NCBI RefSeq assembly: GCF_018130615.1
Contig: NZ_JAFCKB010000006.1
Location: 124,001 to 188,000, forward strand
Origin: Bradyrhizobium manausense
Lineage (GTDB): Bacteria > Pseudomonadota > Alphaproteobacteria > Rhizobiales > Xanthobacteraceae
DNA length: 64,000 nucleotides
Reading direction: 5' to 3'
The notes under the pieces were generated by a model. The model was given only the letters and a program-made list of their open reading frames with translations, ran no database searches and was not told the DNA's origin. Both the position numbers and the translations under genes were made by a program. The first letter of the stretch is position 1. Every line of letters starts with the position of its first letter. Positions 51,073 through 59,646 of the stretch are shown in pieces.

Positions 51073-52500
51073 GTGGCCCAGGCTGGATCCCAAACCGGAT
51101 CCAAGGTCCGGTCGTCGACATTCAAATCGCTGATCTCCCGCATCGTGTTCTTGCACATCATCGCGGTTGCGGTGGTTGCGATCTTCCTGCCGCTGGTCCT
51201 GCTGTGGCTCTTGAACTCCGAGATCGATCAGCTGCATCGGGCTGCGATGCGGGCCCAGGCCGAGGCGCTGGCCGAGCGTATCGCGGTCCAGCCCGACGGC
51301 AAGGTGACGTTCAATCTGCCCGACAGCCTCCGCGGCCTCTATTCGGAAGCCTATGGCCGCTACCAGTACGACATCCGCGATGCCGAGGGGCGCCTGCTGT
51401 TCTCGTCGCACAGGAAGACCGGCGGTCTTGAGTCAGAGTCGATTTCCGGTGCCGGCGTCACCCAGACGATCGGCGACACCACGGTTCGCATTCAAGTGGC
51501 CGAAGACCTGTCCCATCGCGACGTCATCACCGACGACATCGTATCCAACTTCTTCCGCCGGGTCGGGTGGATCACCATCCCCATTCTTCTGGTGCTGCTC
51601 GCCACCGATATCTTCATCTTCCGCCGCGCGCTCGCGCCGCTCTGGATGGCCTCCGAGGAGGCCAGCAATATCGGCCCGTCGCGCACCGACGTCCGCCTGC
51701 CGACCGAGCAGATTCCGCGCGAGATCATGCCGCTCGTCACAGCCGTCAACCGGGCACTGGATCGCCTCGAGGACGGCTTTCGCGTGCAACGTCAGTTCAC
51801 CGCCGATGCCGCGCATCAATTGCGCACGCCGCTCGCGATCCTGCGGACGCGGATCGAGACGCTCGGCGACGGTGCGGCAAGGCAGGTGCTGCATGACGAC
51901 ATCGAGGGCATGAGCCGCATCGTCGCGCAGTTGCTGGAGATCGCCGAGCTCGACACGCTGGTGCTCGATCCCGGCGAGACCGCTGATCTGCGGGCCGTCT
52001 GTGCCGAGGTGGTCGGCGCGATCGCACCGTTGGCGATCGCGCAGCACAAGGACATCGCGCTCCGGGGCGCCGATGCGCCGGTGATGATCCACGGCAATTC
52101 CGAGATGCTGCAGCGCGCGGTCTTCAACCTCGCCGAAAACGCCATCAAGTTCACCGCGAAGAACACCTCGGTCGACGTCGAGGTCGGCGACGATGGTTCG
52201 GTGCGCGTGCGCGATTGCGGTCCGGGCGTAACCGAGGCCGAACGCGAGCTGATCTTCCAGCGCTTCTGGCGCAGGGATCGTCAGCGCAGCGACGGTGCGG
52301 GTCTCGGTCTTTCGATCGTGCGCGGCGTCGCCGACGATCACGCCGCAACGGTTGCGGTGGACAATCTTCCCGGCGGTGGCGCCGAGTTCACGCTGCGCTT
52401 CAGGCTGGCGGAGGTGGGCAGGGAGCCTTATCGCGACGCGCTCGCCGCCGGCTCCAACACCGGTTCCGTCGAGGACTCGCGCACGACGAGTTCGCACTGA
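51073..52500 (+). CDS. sensor histidine kinase (TctE/QseC-like)
   Basis: The 475-residue kinase has two membrane helices (about 23-48 and 160-180) flanking a periplasmic domain of about 110 residues. A HAMP-like linker follows, then H-box FTADAAHQLRTPLAILRTRIETL, N-box FNLAENAIKFT, G1 RDCGPGVTEAE and G2 GAGLGLSIVRGV. The periplasmic domain resembles the 2CSK_N sensor of TctE-type kinases. GTG start at 51073. Its last 73 bases overlap the convergent LacI-type gene. Adjacent transport targets are unproven. Confidence 0.93.
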   Translation: MAQAGSQTGSKVRSSTFKSLISRIVFLHIIAVAVVAIFLPLVLLWLLNSEIDQLHRAAMRAQAEALAERIAVQPDGKVTFNLPDSLRGLYSEAYGRYQYDIRDAEGRLLFSSHRKTGGLESESISGAGVTQTIGDTTVRIQVAEDLSHRDVITDDIVSNFFRRVGWITIPILLVLLATDIFIFRRALAPLWMASEEASNIGPSRTDVRLPTEQIPREIMPLVTAVNRALDRLEDGFRVQRQFTADAAHQLRTPLAILRTRIETLGDGAARQVLHDDIEGMSRIVAQLLEIAELDTLVLDPGETADLRAVCAEVVGAIAPLAIAQHKDIALRGADAPVMIHGNSEMLQRAVFNLAENAIKFTAKNTSVDVEVGDDGSVRVRDCGPGVTEAERELIFQRFWRRDRQRSDGAGLGLSIVRGVADDHAATVAVDNLPGGGAEFTLRFRLAEVGREPYRDALAAGSNTGSVEDSRTTSSH

Positions 52501-53459
52501 AAAAGACTGGGCTTCCCGGCCTTCGGCAGCTCGCGCAGACCGAGCAGCGAGGAGACCGCCGCGTTCGCAATCTGCGCCATCGGCTGGACGATCGTCGTGA
52601 GGCGCGGTGTGATGAGGTTCGACAGCGGGATGCCGTCAAAGCCCACGACAGACAGGCCCGCCGGGATCGGAATGCCGAGGTCGTTGGCGGCCCGCAGGCA
52701 GCCGATGGCCTGCTGGTCGGAGCTGGCAAAGATTGCGGTCGGACGCTCGGCTCTCGGCCTCGCGAGCAAAAATGTGCCGGCGGTACGGCCGCTCTCATAG
52801 TCGAAGGCCGCGTTGACGAAGAGCGGTTCGATCTTCACGCCCTTGGGCGCAGGAAGAGTGCGCATGACGTCGAGATATCCCTGGAGGCGATCGTCGGCGG
52901 GGCGCGAGCCGGACGGGCCGGCGATGCAGGCAATGCGACGATGCCCGAGCTTGGCGAGGTAGTCCACCGCGACGCGCGCGCCGCCGCGGTGGTCCGCTGC
53001 GACGCCAGGATGATGGGGGAGGACGCGGTCCACCGTGATCAGGGGCAGCCCTTTGGGCGCCTTGATGGCGTGAGGGCTGTTGCAGGGAACGATGATGATG
53101 CCGTCGACCTTGCGCCCGGCGAGCTGCGCCAGCCGATCCGCCTCCTTGGCGGCATCGTCGAACGAGGTCATGAAGATGACGTTGTGGCCGCGATCGGCCG
53201 CGGCGCGCTCGGCGCATTGCACGAGCTCAGCGAAGAACGGATTGGTCAGGTCCGGAATGACGATGCCGATCAACCGGCTGACCTTGCTGCGCATGCTGCG
53301 GGCGAAGGGGTCGGGCCGGTAGCCGAGCTCGTGGATCACGGCCTTGACGCGCGCGCGCACCTCTGGCGTCACCGATGGATGCTCATTGAGCACGCGCGAG
53401 ACGGTGCCCACGGCGACGCCGGCGCGCTCGGCAACGTCCTTGATTCCACGCTTTGCCAT
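52428..53459 (-). CDS. LacI-family transcriptional regulator of the sugar ABC locus
   Basis: The 343-residue protein has an N-terminal LacI HTH and hinge (IKDVAERAGVAVGTVSRVLNE, residues about 6-26) and a periplasmic-binding-protein-like effector domain. Landmarks are IGIVIPDLTNPFFAELVQCAE, RIACIAGPSGSRPADDRLQGY and GLSVVGFDGIPLSNLITPRLTTI. It is divergent from a ribose-type ABC operon, and two GGAAAC-type palindromes lie in between. It probably represses the operon until its sugar is present. The C-terminal end overlaps the histidine kinase gene by 73 bases tail to tail. Confidence 0.93.
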   Translation of the reverse strand: MAKRGIKDVAERAGVAVGTVSRVLNEHPSVTPEVRARVKAVIHELGYRPDPFARSMRSKVSRLIGIVIPDLTNPFFAELVQCAERAAADRGHNVIFMTSFDDAAKEADRLAQLAGRKVDGIIIVPCNSPHAIKAPKGLPLITVDRVLPHHPGVAADHRGGARVAVDYLAKLGHRRIACIAGPSGSRPADDRLQGYLDVMRTLPAPKGVKIEPLFVNAAFDYESGRTAGTFLLARPRAERPTAIFASSDQQAIGCLRAANDLGIPIPAGLSVVGFDGIPLSNLITPRLTTIVQPMAQIANAAVSSLLGLRELPKAGKPSLFQCELVVRESSTEPVLEPAASASR

Positions 53460-53523
53460 CAGGCCTCAGTGATTAGCGCGCAGGACAGACGACCAGCAAC
53501 TGGCGCTTTGACGAACGCACCGG

Positions 53524-53539
53524 TTTGAAAGCCTTCAAA
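53524..53539. promoter_or_regulatory. possible autoregulatory operator near the lacI-type gene
   Basis: TTTGAA and TTCAAA arms are separated by four bases (AGCC). It lies 65 bases upstream of the regulator start. It differs in sequence from the other two operators, so it may bind a different protein or be fortuitous. Confidence 0.3.
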
Positions 53540-53574
53540 GCGCCGAGCCAACAGTTGGTCAGTCTTCCTGTCCA

Positions 53575-53591
53575 TTTGGAAACGGTTCATC
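53575..53591. promoter_or_regulatory. LacI-type operator 1
   Basis: The sequence TTTGGAAACGGTTCATC contains the imperfect palindrome GAAACGGTTC and is nearly identical to operator 2, differing at one central position. It is about 225 bases upstream of the binding-protein gene. Confidence 0.6.
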
Positions 53592-53747
53592 ACTATATCG
53601 ATGAACTGCTTTGGAGGCAAAGGCTGGGAGGAGACGTTGGACTCGATCCGATTGCTCGATTTGTTCGCCGAATAAAGCGCAATATGGCTGCGGCGCGAGT
53701 GCGCGAGCGCTGGTGGCTTGAAACCCGCTTCCAGTTCTGATACCCAA

Positions 53748-53764
53748 AATTTGGAAACGTTTCA
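53748..53764. promoter_or_regulatory. LacI-type operator 2
   Basis: TTTGGAAACGTTTCATC contains the perfect CG-centred palindrome GAAACGTTTC (53752-53761), the classical LacI/PurR geometry. It lies 52 bases upstream of the binding-protein ATG, over or just downstream of the expected promoter. Confidence 0.7.
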
Positions 53765-53815
53765 TCGTGCCGCCGCAATGGCCGGCACAAGAAAGCGTTC
53801 AACAGGGAGGTGGAA

Positions 53816-54784
53816 ATGGCGAATTCGACGCGCAAATCCGGAATCAGCCGCCGTCAGATCGTTCTGGCCGGCGCAGCAGGTACGATCACCATCATGTCCG
53901 GCGTCCGCCCGACATTTGCCGATGGCAAGCCGAAGGTCGGCCTGGTCATGAAGTCGCTCTCCAACGAGTTCTTCAAGCAGATGCAGGCCGGCGCGGACAA
54001 GTTCGCCGCCGAGAACAAGGACAAGTTCGACTTCAAGGCCGTCGGCATGAAGGACGAGCGTGACTTCGCCGCCCAGGTCGACGCGGTCGAGAACTTCGTC
54101 ACCCAGAAGTACGACATCATCGTCGTTGCGCCTGCCGACTCCAAGGCCATGGCTACGCCGCTTGCCAAGGCCGTCAAGGCCGGTATCACCGTCGTCAATA
54201 TCGACGTGCCGCTCGATGCCGGCGCCAAGAAAGCCGCGGGCATCGATCTCGCCTTCTTCGGTCCCGACAACCAGGCCGGCGCCAAGCTGGCCGGCGATGC
54301 GCTCGCCAAGGCTCTCGGCGCGGGCGGCAAGGTCGTTATCCTCGAGGGTAACCCCGAGGCCGACAATGGCAAGCAGCGCAAGCAGGGCTTCATGGAGTCG
54401 ATCGCCGAGGGCAAGCTCCAGCTTCTCGACAGCAAGACGGCGCATTGGGAGACCGAGGAAGCCAATACGCTGATGACGAACTTCCTGACCAAATATCAGG
54501 ACATCCAGGGTGTGATGGCCGCCAACGACTCCATGGCGCTCGGCGTCGTCAAGGCGCTGGATGCAACCGGCAAGAGCGGCAAGATCAAGGTCGTCGGCTT
54601 CGACAACATTCCGCCGGTGCAGCCGTTGATCAAGAGCGGCAAGATGCTTGCGACGGTCGAGCAGTTCGGCGCCCAGATGGCCGTCAACGGCATCAAGTAC
54701 GGCCTGCGCCAGCTCGCCGGCGAGAAGTTCACCGGCTGGATCAAGACCGACGTCAAGCTGGTCGAGGCCAAGGATCTTTCATAA
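53816..54784 (+). CDS. ribose-type ABC transporter substrate-binding protein
   Basis: The 322-residue protein has an export signal with a twin-arginine (ISRRQIVLAGAAGTITIMSG) and a type I periplasmic-binding fold. Landmarks are KVGLVMKSLSNEFFKQMQAGADKFA, VVAPADSKAMATPLAKAVKAGITVVNIDVPLD, VVILEGNPEADNGKQRKQGF and GVMAANDSMALG. The pattern is RbsB-like, binding a pentose or hexose, but specificity is not evident. ATG at 53816 is preceded by GGGAGG. It is the first gene of a binding protein-ATPase-permease operon under LacI-type control. Its stop codon sits inside a short tandem repeat. Confidence 0.92.
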   Translation: MANSTRKSGISRRQIVLAGAAGTITIMSGVRPTFADGKPKVGLVMKSLSNEFFKQMQAGADKFAAENKDKFDFKAVGMKDERDFAAQVDAVENFVTQKYDIIVVAPADSKAMATPLAKAVKAGITVVNIDVPLDAGAKKAAGIDLAFFGPDNQAGAKLAGDALAKALGAGGKVVILEGNPEADNGKQRKQGFMESIAEGKLQLLDSKTAHWETEEANTLMTNFLTKYQDIQGVMAANDSMALGVVKALDATGKSGKIKVVGFDNIPPVQPLIKSGKMLATVEQFGAQMAVNGIKYGLRQLAGEKFTGWIKTDVKLVEAKDLS

Positions 54785-54826
54785 AGGAGGATCTTTCATA
54801 AGCAGGATCTTTCATAAGAAGGATCT
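54771..54826 (+). repeat. short tandem repeat spanning the stop codon
   Basis: AGGATCTTTCATAA occurs at 54771, 54788 and 54804, and the partial AGGATCT at 54820, with periods of 17, 16 and 16 bases. The first copy contains the end of the binding-protein gene (KDLS and the TAA stop). Confidence 0.85.
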
Positions 54827-54865
54827 CGCCCAGATCTCTCGCTCGCATCTGCGATCATAACCTGT

Positions 54866-54899
54866 CGGGACGCCTGCATCTTGCCGGCGTCCCGATTTT
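54866..54899 (+). terminator. hairpin between binding-protein and ATPase genes
   Basis: CGGGACGCC (54866-54874) pairs with GGCGTCCCG (54886-54894), followed by ATTTT. It is located 81 bases after the stop and 56 bases before the ATPase start. It may act as a partial terminator so that binding protein is made in excess. Confidence 0.7.
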
Positions 54900-54955
54900 G
54901 GCGAAGATCATCTTCGCATATCCATCCTTGTTCGCGACGGGGAGCGCACCCTCTC

Positions 54956-56512
54956 ATGCATGGCGATGAGCCGAGTCGTCCTCGCGCCGAGACGATTGCG
55001 AACGCCGAAAGCCCGATCCTCAAGCTGCAATCGGTCGGCAAGCGCTTTCCCGGTGTCGTCGCGCTGCGCGACGTCTCCTTCGAGGTCGCGCGCGGCTCGG
55101 GACACGTGCTGCTCGGCGAGAATGGCGCCGGCAAGTCGACCCTCATCAACCTGCTCGGTGGTGTACTACAACCGGATGACGGATCGATCTGGTTTGACGG
55201 CGCGCCTTATCGCCCGACTTCGCCGCTCGAGGCCATCAGGGCCGGGATTCGCGTCGTCCACCAGGAGCTGCATCTTCTGTCCAACCTTTCGGTGGCGGAG
55301 AATCTGCTGTTCGAGCAGCTGCCAAGCCGGCGGGGCCTCGTCAGTTTCCGCGACATGAACAGGCGCGCGGCCGAGTTGCTTGCGGAAGTCGGCCTCGACG
55401 TTTCGCCGACCATGGAGGTCGGCCGTCTCGGCGTCGCGCAGATGCAATTGGTCGAGATCGCGAAAGCGCTTTGCCACGAGAGCAAGCTGCTCGTTCTCGA
55501 CGAGCCCACGGCGACGCTCACTGTCCGCGAGGTCGATCGTCTCTTCGAGATCCTGCATCGTCTGAAAGCCAAGGGCGTGACCACGCTGTACATTTCGCAT
55601 CGGCTCGAGGAGATCTATGAGGTCGGAGATCAGGTGACGGTGCTGCGCGACGGGGCCCACGTGACCACGCGCGCGCTTGCGGGGCTCGATATCCCCGACA
55701 TCGTGAAGCTCATGGTCGGACGAACCATCACCGGCCAGGCGCCTATCGATATGGATGCACCGATCGGCGATGAAGCGCTTGACGTGACCGACCTGAAGCT
55801 GACCGACGAGAGCCCTGCCATTTCGTTCTCGCTTCGCAAAGGCGAGATCGTCGGCATCGCCGGGCTCGTGGGATCCGGTCGCACGGAAATGGTTCGCGCG
55901 CTGTTCGGGGCCGATCCGAAGGCCGCCGGCACGATCCGGATCGACGGCCAGGAGGTCGACATCGCCTCGCCCAAAGATGCGGTGGCGCACGGCCTGTGCC
56001 TTGCGACCGAGGACCGCAAGGGGCAGGGGTTGCTGCTCGAGATGAGCTGTGCCGAGAACATGACCATCACCGACCTCCTGCGGGTGTCGTGGCGCGGACT
56101 GCTCCAGCGCAAGCAGGAGAATGACAACGCGCAGCGGTTGGTGAGGGAGTTGCGGGTCAAGACGCCGTCGATCCATCAGGCGGTCCGGACGTTCTCGGGT
56201 GGCAACCAGCAGAAGGTTGTGATCGCGAAGTGGCTGTTCCGCGGGCCCAAGACACTGATCTTCGACGAGCCGACGCGCGGAATCGATGTCGGCGCCAAGG
56301 CCGAGATCTACGAGCTGCTCGGAAAGCTCGCGCTGGAGGGCAAGAGCATCCTGGTGGTCTCGTCCGATCTGCCCGAGCTGATGGCGATCTGCCACCGGAT
56401 CCTGGTGTTCTCGAACGGACGGATCACCGGCGAGGTGCCGCGCGCCGAGTTCGACGAGCACCGCATTCTTTCTCTCGCCTATCAGGAGTACAGCCGTGTC
56501 CGAGCAAGTTGA
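54956..56512 (+). CDS. sugar ABC transporter ATP-binding protein, two-domain (RbsA-like)
   Basis: The 518-residue protein has two ATPase domains. The N-terminal one has Walker A GENGAGKSTLINLL, a degenerate signature LGVAQMQLVEIAKAL and Walker B LLVLDEPTATL with switch His in LYISHRLEE. The C-terminal one has the usual degenerate P-loop GLVGSGRTEM, signature FSGGNQQKVVIAKWL and LIFDEPTRGIDVGAK. This is the RbsA/MglA/XylG class. Start at 54956 removes an unsupported 25-codon extension. It overlaps the permease gene by 17 bases. Confidence 0.93.
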   Translation: MHGDEPSRPRAETIANAESPILKLQSVGKRFPGVVALRDVSFEVARGSGHVLLGENGAGKSTLINLLGGVLQPDDGSIWFDGAPYRPTSPLEAIRAGIRVVHQELHLLSNLSVAENLLFEQLPSRRGLVSFRDMNRRAAELLAEVGLDVSPTMEVGRLGVAQMQLVEIAKALCHESKLLVLDEPTATLTVREVDRLFEILHRLKAKGVTTLYISHRLEEIYEVGDQVTVLRDGAHVTTRALAGLDIPDIVKLMVGRTITGQAPIDMDAPIGDEALDVTDLKLTDESPAISFSLRKGEIVGIAGLVGSGRTEMVRALFGADPKAAGTIRIDGQEVDIASPKDAVAHGLCLATEDRKGQGLLLEMSCAENMTITDLLRVSWRGLLQRKQENDNAQRLVRELRVKTPSIHQAVRTFSGGNQQKVVIAKWLFRGPKTLIFDEPTRGIDVGAKAEIYELLGKLALEGKSILVVSSDLPELMAICHRILVFSNGRITGEVPRAEFDEHRILSLAYQEYSRVRAS

Positions 56513-57530
56513 GCGCGCCACCGAGCGGAAGGCGCGCGTCAAATGGGACAATCTTCTGCGCATCTCGATGCGCGAGGCGGGCGTCACGGTCGCGCTCGTG
56601 CTGATCGTCCTGTTTTTCTGCGTGACTGCGCCTTACTTCGCGACCAGCGGAAACTTCCTCAAGATCTTCGTTCAGATCGCGATCAATACCGTGCTCGCCG
56701 CCGGCATGACCTTCGTCATCCTGACCGGCGGCATCGACTTGTCGGTCGGCTCGGTGCTGGCGCTGTGCACGGTCGTTGGCGCGACGATCATGACGGACGA
56801 GCGCCTTGCGCCGGGCACCTCGATCGCGCTGGCTTTTGCTGCGTGTCTCGGAACGGGCGCCATTTGCGGCGCCATCAATGGCTGGGTGTGCGAACGATGG
56901 AAGCTGCCATCCTTCATCGTCACGCTCGGCATGCTCAATATCGCCAGCGGCCTTGCTCGCGTCGTCTCGAACAATTCCACCATCACGGGATTGCCGCAGC
57001 CCTTTGTCGATTTCGGCAACATGATCTTCTTCGGCGTGTTCCCGTCGATCTTCGTGATCGCGCTAGGCGTCGTGCTGATCGGCTGGTTCATCCTGCGCTT
57101 CACGGTGTTCGGCCGTTTCATCTTCGCCATCGGTACCAATGAGGAGGCGGTGCGTCTCTCTGGCCACAATCCGAGCGCGATCAAGATCGCCGCCTTCACG
57201 ATCTCGGGTCTCACCGCCGGCACGGCTGCGATGGTCTATCTGCTCCGGCTCAACGTCGGCAGCCCGATTGCCGGCATCGGCTACGAGCTGAACGCGATCG
57301 CGGCCGTCATCATCGGCGGTACGAGTCTCTCAGGCGGCAAGGGCTCGATCATCGGCACGCTGGTCGGAGCCTGCATTCTCCAGGTGCTGTCGACAGGTCT
57401 TCAGCTCCTCGGCGCCGAAGACAACGTCAAGCCCATCGTGATTGGCGCCGTCATCGTGCTTGCCGTGATCCTCGACACCTATCGCAACAAATTCCTGCGC
57501 GCGATGGAGAGCCGCAGGTCGGACGGATAG
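56496..57530 (+). CDS. sugar ABC transporter permease (RbsC-like)
   Basis: The 344-residue membrane protein has about ten helices and the RbsC landmarks LTGGIDLSVGSVLALCTVVGA (residues about 79-98), LPSFIVTLGMLNIASG, AIGTNEEAVRLSGHN and GGTSLSGGKGSIIGTLVGACILQVL. GTG at 56496 has AGGAG seven bases upstream. It overlaps the end of the ATPase gene, indicating translational coupling. The operon ends here, 32 bases before the convergent peptidase gene. Confidence 0.93.
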   Translation: MSEQVERATERKARVKWDNLLRISMREAGVTVALVLIVLFFCVTAPYFATSGNFLKIFVQIAINTVLAAGMTFVILTGGIDLSVGSVLALCTVVGATIMTDERLAPGTSIALAFAACLGTGAICGAINGWVCERWKLPSFIVTLGMLNIASGLARVVSNNSTITGLPQPFVDFGNMIFFGVFPSIFVIALGVVLIGWFILRFTVFGRFIFAIGTNEEAVRLSGHNPSAIKIAAFTISGLTAGTAAMVYLLRLNVGSPIAGIGYELNAIAAVIIGGTSLSGGKGSIIGTLVGACILQVLSTGLQLLGAEDNVKPIVIGAVIVLAVILDTYRNKFLRAMESRRSDG

Positions 57531-57562
57531 GGAGGAGTTCCGTCTAGAGGCCGCGAGCAGCG

Positions 57563-58852
57563 CTATTTCAGCTTTCCGGTCGACAAATCCATGATCATGC
57601 GCGTGGTCAAATAGAGCCGCGGCACGATGCTGTCGATCTTCACATATTCGGCATCGTTGGAGTGCGCGCCGAAGCCCGACAGGCCCATGCCTTCGACCAC
57701 GGCGCCCTTGGTCTTGAGCGCGGCAAACGCGGCGTCGGTGCCGCCGCCGGTCGCCTTCTCGTCGACCTTGAGCGGCATTCCGAGCTCCTGATAGATCGTC
57801 TTGCCGTAGGCCGCGATGCGCCGCGAGGCGTCGTTGGCCTCGAGCGGCGGGCGGCGCACCTCGAATTTCAGCGAGACCTTGGAGTCCGGCAGCAGCCTGT
57901 TCTTGATCTTGTCCTGCAGCGCCTTCTCCAGCTCGTCGAAATCCGACACCTTGAGCGCGCGCGCATCGGCCTGGGCGGTGGCCTCGGCGGGGATCACGTT
58001 GCGGTTGGTGCCGGCCTTGGACACCGTCCAGTTCAGCTTCAGGCCCTGCTCGGGCTTCGACAGGTCCTTCATCTGCAGCACCTGGTGCGAGAGCTCATAG
58101 AGCGCATTGATGCCGCCCTCGGGCCTTGCGCCCGCATGTGACGACTTGCCGATCACCGTGAGATAGGCCGAGCCGATGCCACTGGTGGCGAGCCGCAGCG
58201 TGCCGTCGGTGCCGCCGCCCTCGAACGAGAACACCACGTCCTGATCGGCGGCGAATTTGGTGATGGTGCTGCGCCAGCCGGGCGAGGAGATCTCCTCGTC
58301 GCCATTGGTGAGCACCGTGAGCGTGCCGTAGTCCTTGAAGTTCAACTTCTGCAGCATCGCCACGGCGTGGAGAATGAGCGCGACGCCCTGCTTGTCGTCA
58401 GCGATGCCGAGGCCGTAGGCCTTGTCGCCGTCGATGTGGAACGGTTGGTCCTTCAGCATGCCCTTCAGATACACGGTGTCCATATGGGCGATCAGCATGA
58501 TCTTTGCGCTGCCGGTGCCCTTGAAGGTGGCGTGCACGGCCGGGCCGATCTTCTCGGGCGTGTCGTCGAGGCGATAGACGTCGGTGGGCTGCAGGATCTC
58601 CACCGTGCCGCCGAGCTGCTTGAGTTGGTCGGCGACGCGGCCGGCGATCACGTTCAGGCCCTCGACGTCCTTGCTGCCGGATTCGATGCTGACGAGGTCG
58701 CGCAGCGTATCGAGCAGCGGCTGCTGCTCCTTCTGCGCCAGGGCCTGAACCTCGGCCACGGGTTCGGCATGCGCGATGGTCGCGGCACAGGCGAGCCAGA
58801 GCGAGGCGATCAATGAACCAGCGAACGATGGGGCAGGAAGCGATCGGAACAT
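57563..58852 (-). CDS. exported M20-family metallopeptidase (glutamate carboxypeptidase CPG2-like)
   Basis: The 429-residue protein has a signal peptide (cleaved after AHA, residue about 29) and the two-zinc M20 site: HMDT (AHMDTVYLKGML), the bridging Asp in GIADDKQG, the catalytic Glu pair in GDEE, a ligand in SFEGGGTDGTLR and the late His in GAHSNDAEYV. The dimerisation domain begins near YLTVIGKSSHAGARPEGG. This is the CPG2-type carboxypeptidase group that cleaves C-terminal glutamate or related acyl-amino acids in the periplasm. The natural substrate is not shown by the sequence. Confidence 0.93.
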   Translation of the reverse strand: MFRSLPAPSFAGSLIASLWLACAATIAHAEPVAEVQALAQKEQQPLLDTLRDLVSIESGSKDVEGLNVIAGRVADQLKQLGGTVEILQPTDVYRLDDTPEKIGPAVHATFKGTGSAKIMLIAHMDTVYLKGMLKDQPFHIDGDKAYGLGIADDKQGVALILHAVAMLQKLNFKDYGTLTVLTNGDEEISSPGWRSTITKFAADQDVVFSFEGGGTDGTLRLATSGIGSAYLTVIGKSSHAGARPEGGINALYELSHQVLQMKDLSKPEQGLKLNWTVSKAGTNRNVIPAEATAQADARALKVSDFDELEKALQDKIKNRLLPDSKVSLKFEVRRPPLEANDASRRIAAYGKTIYQELGMPLKVDEKATGGGTDAAFAALKTKGAVVEGMGLSGFGAHSNDAEYVKIDSIVPRLYLTTRMIMDLSTGKLK

Positions 58853-58985
58853 GCGTGGCGGACCATATGTTGGGAGGATGGTCCGGTATGCCCGTGTTTC
58901 CCGCGCTTGTCACGCGACACCGACGCTGCAAGGCCCCGGCGTCGACCGGGGCCATCTGTTGCCGCGTAGGGAGCACATGCCGGGG

Positions 58986-59414
58986 TTATTGGCAGGGGTA
59001 TATCCGGCCGTCGTCGAGCTTGGTTGTTGTGCCGGGCTCGCAGACCATGCCGTTTCGCCTCCGCCAGTCCTCCGGAGAGTAGCCGTATGCCGCGTAAGGT
59101 CCGCTATCACTGGAGTAGCCTGCACCGCTGTAATAGGGGCTTCCCCATCCCCTGTAAGGTGATGTCGCCGCGACCGCTGCCGCCGTGCCAACCGCCACGG
59201 CGCCTGCCGCGACTGCGCCCGCTCCATACACGCCCCGTCGCGCCTGTCGACGCGCAACGCCGGCGACGCTGACGGGCGTCAGAGGACGACCGACCCGCGC
59301 CTGGGCGCTCTCGACCGATAGCGAGATACCGCTTTGCTCGGACCAGGCAAAGGAGAGCAGCGCCGCAGACGAGAAGACGCAAGCAGCTAGGGCAATCTTT
59401 CTTACATGCTTCAT
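58986..59414 (-). CDS. exported glycine/alanine-rich protein of unknown function
   Basis: The 142-residue product has a signal peptide (MKHVRKIALAACVFSSAALL). A hydrophobic Ala/Gly/Val stretch follows (GAGAVAAGAVAVGTAAAVAA, about 69-88), which may insert into a membrane. A Tyr/Gly/Ser/Pro-rich tail then leads to CEPGTTTKLDDGRIYPCQ with two Cys that could pair. ATG at 59414 has GGAG seven bases upstream. I recall similar small exported proteins in Bradyrhizobium; their function is unknown. Confidence 0.78.
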   Translation of the reverse strand: MKHVRKIALAACVFSSAALLSFAWSEQSGISLSVESAQARVGRPLTPVSVAGVARRQARRGVYGAGAVAAGAVAVGTAAAVAATSPYRGWGSPYYSGAGYSSDSGPYAAYGYSPEDWRRRNGMVCEPGTTTKLDDGRIYPCQ

Positions 59415-59646
59415 GAGCTTTCTCCGTTGCAGAAGAGACAACGCGCGCACGTTTGTCGTCCGCTGTTGCAGCAACGGTTGATCCATATCAACGAGTGCAA
59501 CGCGCAATCCGAGATGCCGATAAAGTCTTCGTTATCGCAAGGCGTCATCCATCGTTGCGCTGTCCACATCGAGTCGCGCGAGGACGCGCGCTTCGTGCGC
59601 ATCATTTGCGAACTCATATCCATCAAGGAGCTGTTCGCGTTCGTGC

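Noticed and set aside
55166-56587. 473-codon open frame antisense to the sugar ABC ATPase
   Set aside because: The sense strand has complete Walker and signature motifs; the antisense frame is typical of GC-rich coding DNA.
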